From the NCBI RefSeq assembly GCF_002994745.2, contig NC_037093.1, positions 32,651,884 to 32,715,883 on the forward strand: a stretch of 64,000 nucleotides of DNA, read 5' to 3'. The translations under genes were made by a program, and so were the position numbers. Positions 24,577-37,047 of the stretch are shown piece after piece; within the stretch, counting starts at the first letter, position 1; every line of letters begins with the position of its first letter. The notes beneath the pieces were generated by a model. The model was not told the origin of the DNA. It saw nothing but the letters and a program-made list of their open reading frames with translations, and did no database searches. Source of the DNA: Rosa chinensis. Taxonomy: Eukaryota; Streptophyta; Magnoliopsida; Rosales; Rosaceae.

Positions 24577-25640
24577 CAGGGCTGGCCCTGTGAGTTTGGA
24601 GGCTCAAGGCGAGAAAAAATTCGAGGCCCCAAAACTCTACTGCTACATGCCTTGGCCAATGGCAAGTTCATCAGAGAACAAAGCAAAACTCGTAACGTTG
24701 AGAACAGAAAAGGGAAAATTCTGATATTTTATAAAGCATAATTTAGATAGAAAAGGCCAACATAGCCTTTGTATACATATTACATCTGTGAGTATATAGT
24801 ATGACGAGGTGGTTCTACAAAAACCATAGCTGATTTGAGATTGTACACCTCGGTACAATACGGTTCTTGTTGTTGTCCCTAGTTGCGTTGCAAGCAAGCT
24901 CCAAAACCTAAATTCCCTAATTCATAAACCAAATCAGCACAAACCTAAAGATCAAAACTTCAAGCAGCTAATCCAAAACCCATCAAAATATAAAGCTAAC
25001 AAAACCAAATCAACTATCATTCCACCCTTCAACAAACCTTAAACCCAATAATTTCCAGTCTTTAGCTACAAATATCCAAATTAAACTCAGAAATGTCAAA
25101 ACCCAAATTCTCAATTTGAAAACTAATTAATTCAAAACAAATACAAAATCCCTAAAATCTAGATCCCCAATTCCCGAAACCCTAATTTCTCAATTGAACA
25201 AGTATTGAGCAAATTAAGAAAAATTAAAACTCACCTTAGCAGCCAGGTATTCAAGACAACCGAAAGATACACCGGAGCTCTGGCGCCGACACGCACAGCG
25301 TACTGGCCGGACTTAAGAAACCGGGCGGTCCTACCCACCGATAATTGAAGCCCAGCTTTGCTTGACCTGGACATAGACCTGATATGAGAGAGAGAGTGGG
25401 TTGGGAGTTGCTCTGTGATGGAATGAGTAAAGCAGTGGAGGTTCTAATATAGAGGACCCGATGCTGTGCGCTGATTGGTTAAGAGCAAGGTCACATGGAT
25501 TGCCAACATGGCACATAAGACCTTTAGAATTTGAGGCCCCTAAAATATATCTGCAGCCCTTCATTTTTGCTTTTTGAGGCCCTTAAAATTTGAGGCCCTA
25601 GACCTGGGCCTGCTTCGCCTAGGCTCAGGGCAGGACCTAG
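24577..25640. mobile_element. Possible hAT-like non-autonomous fossil
   Basis: The left end reads CAGGGCTGGCCCTG and the right end, reversed, TAGGTCCTGCCCTGAG. Both are followed inwards by GGC-CA/TA-GGCG and by GAGGCCC/GGGCCTC blocks, an imperfect inverted pair. This resembles hAT terminal motifs. No clear 8-bp duplication is seen. The middle (24900-25260) is CAAA-rich non-coding sequence. Confidence 0.4.
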
Positions 25641-25646
25641 TCGAGA

Positions 25647-25648
<2 letters not shown>

Positions 25649-25682
<34 letters not shown>
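25649..25682. repeat. (TC)17 microsatellite
   Basis: A perfect TC run of about 34 bases followed by TCCC units, next to the possible hAT right end. Confidence 0.97.
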
Positions 25683-25686
<4 letters not shown>

Positions 25687-25829
25687 CCTCCGTGGATAGA
25701 CTGGATTTGACTATGAGTAAAGTACTGTAACAAATGTTTACAATTCCAAAAAAAATTTCCCAAGGGATGAAACTCAGTGTCTTCGTGAAGTAATAAATTG
25801 ACCAAAACTAAAGAGTTATTGATGAGAAT

Positions 25830-26700
25830 TCTGACTAAGCCACTTGCACAACTACTAGAAGAATATCTGATAAGGCTACATGCACTAATAGTACCATTTC
25901 TAGCTCTCGAGCCTCAACATTAAGCTTAAAATGACCCTCAGTAGGTTTGCACCAGGATAACATTTCTAAATGGACCTTTCTCTGATTAGGAGGTATCTGT
26001 TTAGCCCTAATCCATTCCTTGGCATAGTTCAGAAATTAGAAGCACATCAAATTTATTGAATGGGATGCAAAAATTCTGTTAAAAATGCTCTTACACCTCC
26101 ACTACCAAATGAAACCAACAACAATAAGTGAAAAGATTTTCTAGTGCATATCATGTTTTTTAAAAAAGATTTGAAGAGATCCAGCCTGCCCAGTTCAATG
26201 TAAAAGTAGCTCTCATGATAGAGGGAATGTTAAAAGCTTGTCAAACTTCCCTTGCTCTACGGCAGCTTCTTAATAAATGTAGTAAAAATTCTTCTTGACC
26301 AATGCAGTTATGGCAGTGAGGATTTGGCCAAGTATGCCACTTTGGGAGCATTTGTCATCCCAAAACTTAGCAGTAGCCTTTCCATTAAAAGCATTCCCGC
26401 ATCAATTCTGTAACATAGCCAATACCCGACCAAATGTTGGAACAACTTTTTGGTTTTTGGTAATTGTGTTGAAGAAGAGTCATCCCAAAGATTTTTTTTT
26501 AATATTTTTTTTTTTTGGCAATGCATTCCAAAGGTATTTACCATAAACCCTTTTCTCCTTAAAATATTCTCTAGCTTGCCTTAACAAGTATGGCTTTAAT
26601 TCATGTCAGTAGCTTTCTTGAACACTTCTATTTCAGCATTTTAGTTTATGACACACTTGTCCAAGCTTTGGTCAAATCAATTTGCCTTTGACCTTTAGAC
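25830..26700 (-). pseudogene. LINE fragment: zf-RVT and start of RNase H
   Basis: On the minus strand around 26315-26200 there is a zinc-binding motif C-H-N-C followed by H and C in the plant LINE zf-RVT spacing (CHNCIGQEEF...RSCRRARE). Further down, around 25960-25870, the motif GSFKLNV-like GSRARNG marks the start of the RNase H region. Many stops break it. Upstream zf-RVT parts lie up to about 26700. It is a different, older copy than the LINE at 1959-14340. Confidence 0.6.
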
Positions 26701-27305
26701 TTGAGTACTCCTACATTTATAAATGATATCAAGCAGTGAAGCAGGGATTCAAAAAAAAATTCAAATACATAGTGACTCGAAAATCATCATCAAATATGTT
26801 AAGCATAATAGGGAATGAATAAGCTCGTTCACCAAATTGTGTTATCATTTTCAAAATATATTGATTGACTTGAAGAAGAAAAAAACATAATCATTTTCCC
26901 TTTAGAGTTTCAAGATTTCATTGTTTAAGACTTTAAGATCCCAACGGATGATTCTTCAAATACCAACTTTTGATGATATTCCGGCCTTTTACCTCCATTT
27001 AAATGCAGCCGAAGTACTTTCAAGGTCACTGGTCGGTTACTACGGAAAAGAAAAGAGGGAAATTAAAGAGGTCACTTCTAAACGAGCTAGCCGGAAATAG
27101 AGGCTATTTCTAGTTTGTGGATATACTCCTGGATATATAGTGTTATTAGTGACTATTTCTGGTGACAAAATGAGACCCATGAAAACTAATAACGAAACAA
27201 GAAAGCCGAAACACAAAATCCTGAGCATGACTGGTTCGAGCAGCTCATGACCCTGAACAACGTAACTACACAACAAAGGTCTCTCTCTTCCTCTCATCCA
27301 TAAGT

Positions 27306-30300
27306 CTAAATGAATTCATCTTTGTTACTGTGATCATCATAGTTTTCATTCTTCAATAAGCCTTTGTTTTCTTCATCATCTTTCTCATTGCATTCAACCA
27401 TTTCTACGCCAGTCAGCATCTTGGCCTTCAAAGCCTCAGCCTCCCAATCAGTCTTCACCAGCACCACATAGAGAATAGACACAACACAAGCTACCTGTGC
27501 AGACAACAAACCAAACCAAAGCCCGGCGAACCCAATCTTGAGCCAGAAAGCAAGTCCAACAGCTACAGGAGTGCCCACAAAGTAGAAAGAACCCAAGTTG
27601 ATACGGGCACCCACGGCAGGGCGTGCGGTGCCGCGTAAGATGCCGCAGCCAGTTGTTTGGGGGCAGTTACCTAACTCACAGAGCCCCATAATTGGCATAA
27701 CTGAAGCAACCAAAAGTTTGACAAGCTTGTCCTGGGTGAACAGGCCAGCCCACCTCTGCCTAAGAATCACCGTCCATGTTACATTGATGATGCCAATCAC
27801 AAATGCACATCCCAAAGCAACCATCGCTGCAAGCTTGGCCTTATATGGCTTCCCAGCTCCGAGCTCGTTCCCAACCTACATCATTAAAACATGAAACAAA
27901 ATTACATATGCATCGTTTTCTTTTGGTACAACTTACAGAGACTAAAGAAGAAAGGGGTGCATGCATGGTTCTAAATTTGCCTTCAATCCTCCTCTGTTCA
28001 TCCTTTTGAACTGCTTCTCATTGTTGTCAATGGGAGATCAAGTTTTATGCATTCTCCCTCTGAAGCAGTAAGTTGGGACCCTTGAGGGATAGATATTTAC
28101 TCGATGTGCATCTAATGCATCCACTATGGTTATTTCAGAGTCTACAAAATGGATTCCTCTTCTTCTATTTGAATTGGAGCATAATTAAGAAAAACCTAGA
28201 TAAAATTTACAGGGAATCTAATAACTCTTACCATCTTTTGTCAATGGAACCCCACACCAGAAATCCTTTTGGAAAATAAAAGATCCCGACATCCTAAATC
28301 CTAAAACTGAAAATAAACCTTAGCCTGTTTCTCTAACAATAGGCACAGCTGGAGTAATTGATGACTGAAACTATGAGGTTGTTGTCACAGAAAGCAGATG
28401 GAATAGTAGTAAATCAATAAGACAATCATTGTCTTATCAACAAGATTGTGATCATGACCACTACGCTACATATTCATATTTTTTGGGTCCCAACTCTAAA
28501 ATGGTGTAATGGGTGTAATAGTATATGCAGGTCTTGGTGAGAAATTGCCTGCGCCTGCTAGTTCACTTTGTTTTGTTGGTTGAATGGGACTTCGTCATAG
28601 AAGTGGTGGGAGGGAGCTTTAAGAAAAAAGGAGCAATAGTATAAGTAGTGGCATGGCATGGCATGTCCTATTATAAGTTTGTCCTATCATGCACATTACA
28701 TTACATGACACGAGTGACCTATCTGGATCAATTTAAGTGATGAAATCCCACAAGAGATCCAAAAAAACGAAAGCAAGCATATCTCCCATGAAACCTTTAG
28801 TTCCACTATGTACATGAATTGGGAATATATGCACTCCGATTGCCTTTTTTTCCCCCTTTCTTTCTATATATATGGTCATTTAAAAGACGACTAATTAATT
28901 AATAAACCACACTATCACAACTCAGAAACCAAAGAATTTGCTCTGGAAAGAGAATTGTTGCAATATCATAATGAAACACATTCCTTAATAGTGAACCAGC
29001 CAGTTGGACCCATCAATAGACCAACAATACGACAAAATCACCACACAAAAATGCACAAGTGACCAAAAACAAATTGGAACAAACTTCAAACATTGGAGCC
29101 AATGCACTTAGAATGGTTCAAGAAATGAATGTAGGAGTGCGTGGGAAGCCATGAAGAAAACCCAGAAATACTGCAAGTGGATGAACAGCAAGATCCCACA
29201 AAATAAAGAAAATTATCTTGCATATAGTAAAGCATAAAAGGAACAGAACCCAGAAAAAAGGAGACAGTATTGTCTGTCTGAGATATGATATGATATGATA
29301 TGACATGATATGACAGAGAAGGAACGAAAGAGAAGCTTACTCTGGCGGAAACACAGCCAGCTAGCGCCATGGGCACAGTGTACATCATGGATGTGGTCTG
29401 AATAAGAATCCCGGTGGCGGCGACGGCCAGAGTTGGATTAGGCAAATAACCAGCCATGATTGTCACAATCTCATACCACCACCACTCCAAACATATTCCC
29501 AAGCAGCTCGGCACTGCCAGCTTCAACAGTGGGCCAAGTCCACCACACACCTCTCCAATCCCAGCCGTCCATCTCATCATCGTCATCCCCTTCCCCCACC
29601 ACACGTATCCCGCCATGAGCACCACCATGTTGAGATTCGTCAGCACCGACGCCACCGCCACGCCGGGGACTCCCAGCCCCATCATCCTCACCAGCACCAG
29701 GTTCAGCGGCACGTGGAACGCCACTGCCACCAGAGAGCAGTACATCTGCGGCTTCGTCACCTTCTGCGACCTCAGGAACACCCGCAGCGGCTGCAGCAAC
29801 GTGTTCGTCAACAGGTCCGGCAGAGAGTAGAGGCAGTACGTGGCCGCCATGCCTGTGATCGCTTTGTCCTGCCCTGCGAAAACCATGATCCTCTCGAGAT
29901 TCAGCCACAACATGGAGATGGGTAACGCTGCGAGGATGAGGATGAGGACCATGCGCTGCAGGGAGCGAGTGAGGAGGTCCCAGTTCTTGTTGCCGTAGGC
30001 TTGGCTGCAGACGGGTTCGAGGCCCGAGGCGAGGCCGACCATGACAGAGTAGCCGGTGATGTTGGTGAACCCGATGGAGAGGGCGCCTCCCGCGAGCTCC
30101 AGGCTGCCGAGACGGCCCAGGAATACGACCGACACCGCGGCTCGGACGAACACCAGACAGTTCATGGCCGTTATGGGAAGGGCCATGCCCCAGAGCTCTC
30201 GAACTTCTTCCATGACCTGAAAGGTGATTCCATGGTTAGAGAGAAACAGAGACGGGAATGAAAACAGGGAGATTGGGTGGTGATTCCATGGTTAGAGAGA

Positions 30301-30402
30301 AACAGAGACGGGAATGAAAACAGGGAGATTGGGTTTCTGTTTTACCTGAGAAGCAGAAGGGTGCTTGTGGGAGAAGAAATCTTGGTCTTTCTCAGTTGCC
30401 AT
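27306..30402 (-). CDS. MATE family efflux transporter (DTX48-56-like clade)
   Basis: Three coding exons with GT-AG junctions: 30402-30346 (19 codons), 30216-29341 (292 codons) and 27875-27306 (189 codons plus stop TAG). That gives 500 residues, normal for plant MATE proteins. The start ATG has a good context (AAATGG). Motifs: [61 protein letters not shown] at the middle of exon 2, [13 protein letters not shown] across the second splice, then [22 protein letters not shown]. About 12 membrane helices are expected. Known members move organic cations, flavonoids or hormone-related compounds across the vacuolar, Golgi or plasma membrane by proton antiport; the substrate here cannot be read from sequence. 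No stop or frameshift was found. Exon 2 is much more GC-rich than its surroundings. The 1.46-kb second intron has no obvious transposon. Confidence 0.93.
30225..30336. repeat. Tandem duplication of 56 bp in MATE intron 1
   Basis: The segment beginning GTGATTCCATGGTTAGAG at about 30225 is repeated at once from about 30281. The two copies look identical over the full 56-bp period. It lies inside the 129-bp first intron, next to the acceptor site. Confidence 0.9.
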
Positions 30403-30448
30403 TTCTACTGCATGTGCAAGGCTTACTGTTGTTAATATGACAAGAAAT
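30403..30448 (-). promoter_or_regulatory. 5' leader of the MATE gene with two-codon upstream ORF
   Basis: A strong 3' splice site (CTTTTTGCAG, minus strand, at 30458-30449) suggests a 5'-UTR intron, with the last UTR exon starting at 30448. Within it, ATGCAGTAG, a minimal upstream ORF of two codons, ends only two bases before the main ATG. Such uORFs can lower translation of the main frame. Confidence 0.5.
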
Positions 30449-30458
30449 CTGCAAAAAG

Positions 30459-31941
30459 AAAAAAGGTTGATTTCATCAAACAGTAGGTTAGAGAGAACCC
30501 AACAACTTGGGAATCAAATTTTCACAGACTCAATCAAGCAAGTGATTATTGGAACAAGCATCGCGTAAATTTTTTTTGGCACAAGACCTACTTTTTGTTA
30601 GCTTCTCTCTCAACCCAAAAACAGGGGGTAAAGTAGCAAAACAGGAAAAGGCTTAAAATGCAGAGGACGGGGAAACAAATAAAGAGGAAGGAGCAGAAAG
30701 GTGGAAAACAGGAGATTTGGTTCGAGTGATTTCAGATGTCAATCAAAGCAAAAACTAGCAAAGCAAATTACAAAGTTGGGATTGCTTTTGCTTGATGTGC
30801 AATTTCACTGAACGGGGAGCAAAAAGCAGAGCAATGCACAGGGCTGATGGCGGGCGATAGCTACCTAGAGTCATAGACCGAAAGGGAATAGAAAATAGAC
30901 TAGACCAGATTTGGACTAGACTTGGAGCAGACCTGAATCGTTATAAGGCAGAGGAGAGAGTGGGAAATCATGGAAACTAACGCTCTCTATGGGGGAGGGA
31001 GGAAATAGTACTCTGGGAGAAGCATTTCATTAATGCGGGGTACCATCACCAGTGTCGTACGCATTGAAAATATTGTGGCATTCAATACTCGTTTAAAGCG
31101 AGCCGGTCATTTTTGGGTGTTGGATGTAATACGCTAGAAATTTTTTTATTTTTTTTGTTTCTCTTCTTCAGATTCATTCAACTAATATTGTCAGAAGAGT
31201 TAGATGACTTTCAGTATGATACATGAATTTTTAAAATTATAAATGTGATGTCTGGATTTATTTTTTTCTTATCGACATTTTACCTCTTTCTTTTTTTCGT
31301 CACAGTGCCCTTTAATTCAAATACGTGACTTACTTGAATCACTAAATGACGCAAAATTGATTTGTCCACCATTTGTTTTATTACTACTTCTCCCCTCCAA
31401 AACACATGGTTTTGACAAATTTTCGAGGCTTTCTTCCCTCCAACATTGACTAACCAATAACCTCTTCCCTCCAAATTGATCAACCAAGATAACCAAGTCA
31501 AATAAGATCGGTTTCACTTCAAATGGGTACATTTTCTCAATCTAAATCAAATAGTACCATATTTGGCAAATTTGCTTTTTTTGTTTTTTTTGAAAACAGC
31601 TATAGGTCTCCCGTTAGGTTGGAGTAGTGGTCCTACTCTCTATATTATTATTAATAAGAGTTTGAGAGTACAATGAGGGAGACATAGAAAAAAAATGAAA
31701 AAAAAATCAAAGTAAGATACTTCAAATTCATTGCAACATAATCAAACAATTTTTTTATAACAACAGTTATATCAAATTTCACAAAACAGAGCAATTTTCA
31801 CAAATTGTTCATTGCATCACAGACCTACACACATGGACAAAAAAATTGGTTTTTCCTTCACTCATTTGCCTCAAAGTCCACCACATTCAAATTCAGTTTG
31901 AGTTGCTATTGTGCCCTTTTTGTTGCAGGGTTTTGGCTACT
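30459..31941. other. 5' flank of the MATE gene and AT-rich spacer
   Basis: The first 600 bases are the probable promoter and 5'-UTR intron of the MATE gene (minus strand), without a TATA box I would assign firmly. The rest, to 31941, is AT-rich and shows no gene; the ORFs near 31280-31532 are spurious. Confidence 0.5.
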
Positions 31942-34900
31942 CTAAGTTGGAGGTTGATGCATGGTTTGTGAACTAGAAGCCCCTGCATTGCCACCTTGGT
32001 TGCTGTTCATTATCTTCATCTTCTTCTAAGCCTTCATAGACTTGATGATTTCATCCTTCAAGCTGTTACCAGCCTGTGAAGTAGGAACTTTTGGTTCCTA
32101 CATAATGAACATAACCATATACATCACAACAAACACAACTTCAACCTTAACATCTACTTCATCAACAATTTCAACAAAAAAAAGTGAACCAAAAATTTCA
32201 ACAATTCCAACAAAAACAAAAACAAACAAACAGATCACAAAAATGACAAATATGTTGTCTCTGTCTCTGCATAGCTTGTTGGGCCATTGGAACTCACTTC
32301 ACCCTGAAATGAAAAATAAAGAAGGTATAATGTTAGCATTATGATAAAAAATTAATCAACACTTAGCCATCAACAACCTTGGAAGTTAAATGACTTACTC
32401 CTTGTGTTGCAGCTGCTACTTTTTTCGCTTTAGCGATAGGACAGCCCAATCTGTTATGCCCTTTTTTAAAGCACACATGGTAGGTCGTATTTGTGTATGT
32501 TTTTGATAAGAGCATATTAATGCGACATTTTAATGTTTAACTCCCTATATTTTGCTTAGTTATTTCATTTACTTAATCATTTTTAATTTAGTTTCTATTT
32601 TTTAGGTACATCAGAGAAAATGACAAGGAAATGAGCTTAAAGACACATGAGAAGGATGTGAGACGTTGGAGATGACAAAGGCAAGGCACAAGGGATGCAG
32701 AAATGAGCTGAAATGAAGAAATGGAGTATTCCTGGTCCGACTAGGAATCCCAGTCAAAGTAGGAATCATGATGAGGCTAAGAAATCTGAGGGCACTAGGA
32801 GATCATGTGGCTTGAAGATGACTCAAAACTCAAGATTCTTCTAGAATACTTGGGAATTTTCGGCAAAATGAAGAACCCTAGATATTATAGGGGTCTTGGA
32901 AGTAAAATGAGTAATTTCTGGGGATAAATATATGATTTTTCGTGAAAATAAAAGAAGATTCAAGAAGGTGACGTTTTGAACTTATCCTGGAGAAATTCAA
33001 GGGATTACAACAAGCAGAAAGGTTGAAAACAGGTCCAGATACATTCCTTGATGTCCACATTCATTTTTGGCCGAAATTGAAGAGATAAATCAGAAATTAA
33101 TCATTTAAATTCAGCAAAAATATAATCTCCTTTAAATCAAGGTGTTAATTTGGAGGCTTCTCATTGGTTGGATGACATAGCAAAGCTGACGTGGAATTAA
33201 TTGATTGGTTGGAGCTATGTGGTGCAAGCAGATAATTCCTAGAAATTAAAAGAAGGATCCATAAGCCCCAGACGTCTCCTATATATAGATGCACCCTGCA
33301 AGCCTCATACACCACTTCACACACCACTTCACCCACCACTTTAACACATCAATTCTTTCATTCTTTTCACACACCAAAAACTCTCTCCATTCTCTAGTCT
33401 TCAGAAGTTCTGTGTCTCAACCAAGGAGGAGAAAAAGTCATGCAATACATCAAGATCTTAGCCGCCATCCATCCTTGTGTCATTTCGAGAAGATTGATTG
33501 CTTTCAAAGATCTTCAAGTTCTTCGTTTCAAGGCTTTGTCATTCATCCTTCACGGTGTATTTCATACTTTCTTTTGTTTTCCTTTGTTTGATTCGTAGAG
33601 TTATGAATTCTAATTAACATGACGTTAAGCGCAAAGTTTAAAGCCAATTTATATGTTTTGAAATAAAGTTGTGATTTCTATATGTTGATTCCTATGTTGC
33701 TTATGTGAGATTGCTTAATTGATTTTGCTTTACAGAAAACTTTTATATGTATGTGTTCTTTGGTAGCCAACTTAGGATATATGCATGTAATTGGAGCTAG
33801 ATTTAGGTAAACAATTCACCTAATAGTTTTGTGAACCTATTTCACAAGTAGTAAAGGCTTTGGACAAAAGTCGAAATCAATTAAGGAGGATTGCAAATAG
33901 ATGAACTTTTTCATACTAGGTTGTGCACTTTGGTTGACATCATTTCTTTGTTCTTCATGCATTGAATGTGTTCTTGATTAGCTAGCTTTCTAGACTATGA
34001 TTGCATATTCAATAGGATTGATTCATGTGCTTTCACTTAGATCAATTATTCAAGGAAAGTAAAAAATTAGAAATCGTTTGCTTATTAACGTTTCACATGG
34101 TCAACTTCTTTCTCATGACATAGAAAATCAACTATAGGAATTGTAATTGGATTTCTTGCATATGGATGTGGTTTTGATCTTTGTTCCTTGCGTTCCATCC
34201 TTGTATATGTATTTTACATTTTTGTTTTTGTTTCTTAAATTTTAATTTAAAAATCTAAAACCCCTTATTTGTGTTTACTTGTATATATTTTTATTCTTTG
34301 TTTTATTTTTGTAAATAATAATCCATATTTTTTATTAATTCTTTTTTTGTTTATGCAATTACAGGTGTACCCTCAATCCCCGGCTTGAACGGTCCCTACT
34401 TATTCTATACTGACAATTACATTTTGTAGGATTAAATTGCGCTCTTATCCTTAGCGTATTAGTTCTTGACATCCGGGTTGTAACGAGGACTGATAATGGC
34501 TGCTTTTTCTCATCTGGTTCCTTGGTTCTCTTCATTTTAGGTCTTCCAGCTTGTTTCTTGTATGAGGGAGGTGTTATAGGGTAGTCCAAAACTTCCCAAT
34601 CATCCTCACCAGCAATATGATGGATAATGGGATTACAGGACTCTATATATATGGAAGGCATCAAGTAATAATCAGAAAAAAAATGTTGGCTCTACCTTTT
34701 TGCTTATAATGGCACAAATGGCATGAACACAAGGAATGTCACTCAACTATCACCTGCTACAAGTACAAGTGTGAAGCCTTAAGTCCACTGCATGCTTGGT
34801 GCCATGATCTCCCCTTCCAGTAATCTGAAACTCAAACTCACCAGGGTAATATGTTGTATAAGAAGATGTTCTCTCTACCACCTTATTCAATATTTTCTTA

Positions 34901-35500
34901 ATCGTAAGATCAACCATATCAGTCCATCCTTTTGAGCTGTCACACTTCTATTTGTCATTCTAACCATTAGATCCATCCTTATCTTCTCCAGCATGGTTAA
35001 GATGAGCTTACCCCTAGCTGGAATGATTACTGCGTTGAATGACTCATGCAAGTTATTAAGCAGTATGTCACACTTTGAACTTTCCCTAAAATATGCCCTA
35101 CTCCAGTGCTCTGGATTCTTATCTCGAAACCATTTTCATGTCTCATCATCCAATTGTTGCATCTCATTTCATGTGCCTACTAAACCACACCTTTGTGTTA
35201 TCCCTTGCTGCATCTCAAACCAGTTGTTTCTGACCATCACTTGGATGCTTGGCCTTGAAATTGTTGTACATATGTCTGTCTTTAGCACCAGGAAATAGCT
35301 CAGTTGTTGCAATCCCCAAGCCCTTCTGTTTATTTGTGATGTAGTTGTATGTTGAATCCCTTTCAATTTGAAGATCCTACATCAAGTACCTCAGAAACCA
35401 TCTCCATATATCAGTGTTCTTCACTTCAGCAATTGCATATGCAATGGGAAATATTGCATTGTTTCCTAGTTGACCTGGGTGCTGACCCTTGATATGATAT
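31942..35500 (-). pseudogene. Second MULE transposase, C-terminal half, split by a solo LTR
   Basis: On the minus strand: DDE-region motifs (FPIAYAIAEVKNTDIWRWFL, then ITNKQKGL where the family has S-D-K-Q-K-G, so the catalytic Asp is Asn; 35470-35330), the DRHMYNNF motif, then about 35160-34900 with AYFRESSKCDILLNNLHESFN-like sequence in broken frames. A SWIM finger CTC...CVHA follows (34780-34690), then GRPKMKR (34550). The LTR 32504-34461 interrupts here. Beyond it come a zinc knuckle CFKKGHNRLGCP (32480-32440) and a Gly/Ser/Gln-rich tail ending at the TAG at 31942. The N-terminal half is missing because the gypsy LTR begins at 35507. Frameshifts and stops are frequent. Confidence 0.8.
32504..34461 (+). 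mobile_element. Solo LTR of an Athila-like family, 1.96 kb
   Basis: Starts TGATAAGAGCAT and ends TTAGCGTATTA, where the final CA has become TA. Flanks are GTTTT (32499-32503) and GTTCT (34462-34466), one mismatch. It is closely similar along its length to 44339-46146, for example at CAAGCAGAAAGGTTGAAAAC and at AGGATATATGCATGTAATTG. TATA-like CCTATATATAG at about 33270. No internal coding region, hence a solo LTR. It splits the second MULE gene between the GRPKMKR motif and the zinc knuckle. Confidence 0.82.
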
Positions 35501-35506
35501 CTATTT

Positions 35507-36654
35507 TGTGATGACCTGAATTTTCGTTATTTAATTATTGCAATTTATAATAGACCAGTTGTACGGATTATGGGTGTTGTGCTTTATTCGTACGCCATTC
35601 ATTATCTGGAATTTTTTTTTTCAGACGAATAATTATTTGAAATGCATAGTTTTAAGGGGGTGCAAAGGTTGACTTTTTAGACCTCGAGTTTCTCTGAAAA
35701 CTTCCTTCACGAAAGTTGTAAAGCGCATCGATATGAGTTTGTGGACATGTGGTATGTGTAAGTCGGAGTTTGTATGTGAAAGTTATGGTTAACGGAAGTT
35801 TATGCCATTTTTGAAAATTACTATAAATAGGATTTTCTGTTTTGGGAAAATCAAATTTTTCTTTTTTGGAAACTTGCCAAAATCAGAAACCCAGAAGCTC
35901 TGTTCTCTCTCCTCAAAGATGACTGACCCAACCTGTATCCGGAAACCTGACCCTGCCGACATTCCTTTTTCCAGCGACCTCTGGTGGTGAAACCTGCCCA
36001 GATTTCTTCCTATCCTTGTTCTGGTCTTCCCTACGATGGTCTCTAACATCATCGAGTAAGGCGGTTCGAAGAGGCAAAGTTTGCCGGCTACTGACCCAAC
36101 TAGTTCTCTTGATTCCGACGATGACTGGAGGTGAAATCGATCTTGTTTTGCTCGCAGTAGCCTCCTCTTTCGATCCTTTGTGGTGGTTTTGATTGATTCT
36201 TGGTGTAGCGCTGCAACTCAAGGTGAATACTAACTTCTAACTTGCGGCGACGATCGGCTGTGAACTAGGTCCAGTTTGCTTGAACTCCAAGTATTAAAAT
36301 TGATCATCGTTGTATAAACTCCATTTTACACAGTTGGATCTTGCTGGTTTTGAGTTTGGACCAGTGGTGCATGAGGTGAACGTGCATCCATCTATGGCGG
36401 CGCGTCCGGCCATGTTTGGGGTAGTTCTTTCATTTATTATCTACTCGTCAATACAAGCATTTTGATATATGATTTATAAATTTTGGAGATCGCTTGATCA
36501 TGTTAGGTTTTTTTACAGGTTTAGATTTCCTCGGTTTTTGATCCGTAAGGATCCGGTCGTTCGATCGACTTGTAGTTTTGTCATATTGATTGTAGGACTG
36601 TCCCAGAGACTTTAGGTGGTCTTAGATGAGGTTTCTCCTCGATTTGGTGTTACT
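35507..36654 (+). mobile_element. Gypsy-type LTR, left part, interrupted by a CACTA-like end
   Basis: Starts TGTGATGACCTG. It shares with 42579 onward the blocks GGGGGTGCAAAGGTTGACTT, GCGCATCGATA and GTGGACATG, so the two belong to related LTR families. They differ clearly elsewhere and may be two different insertions. It cuts the second MULE at 35506 and stops at 36654, where CACTACAACAAAAATT begins. The continuation is not identified. Confidence 0.6.
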
Positions 36655-37047
36655 CACTACAACAAAAATTGGATTAGACGATGCTATGCAATTATCCGTC
36701 GTGTGATTGAATTATTTTTTTAATTTTTTTTTTCAGGCGTCGTTTCTGTAAGAGCTGTTGTCTGACAGGGACTTAGGAATTAGTTCAGAAGACGTTTAAG
36801 AAAAAAACTGTTGTGTGACGCTAAAAAAAAATTGAGCGGCAAGTTTCCCACCGTGTTAGTGCCGTCAAACCTTATATGAAACCCCAAATTTTCCCCAACA
36901 TATATTGATCATACGACGAGAAATAATATAATTGTGGTCTAATCAAATAGTTTGACAGAAAGGAGGGAGATTTCCCACCACCATTTTTTTTCAACTCTCC
37001 TAAGAGGGAAGACAAATTGATAGGAGACGAATCCCAAATTTAAAATT

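Noticed and set aside
24368..24724. 118-codon plus-strand ORF
   Set aside because: It crosses the boundary of the hAT-like element and shows no domain or codon-use signal.
29471..29908. 145-codon ORF in another frame of MATE exon 2
   Set aside because: It is a shadow of the GC-rich MATE coding sequence; the Ala/Gly/Val-rich product has no family features.
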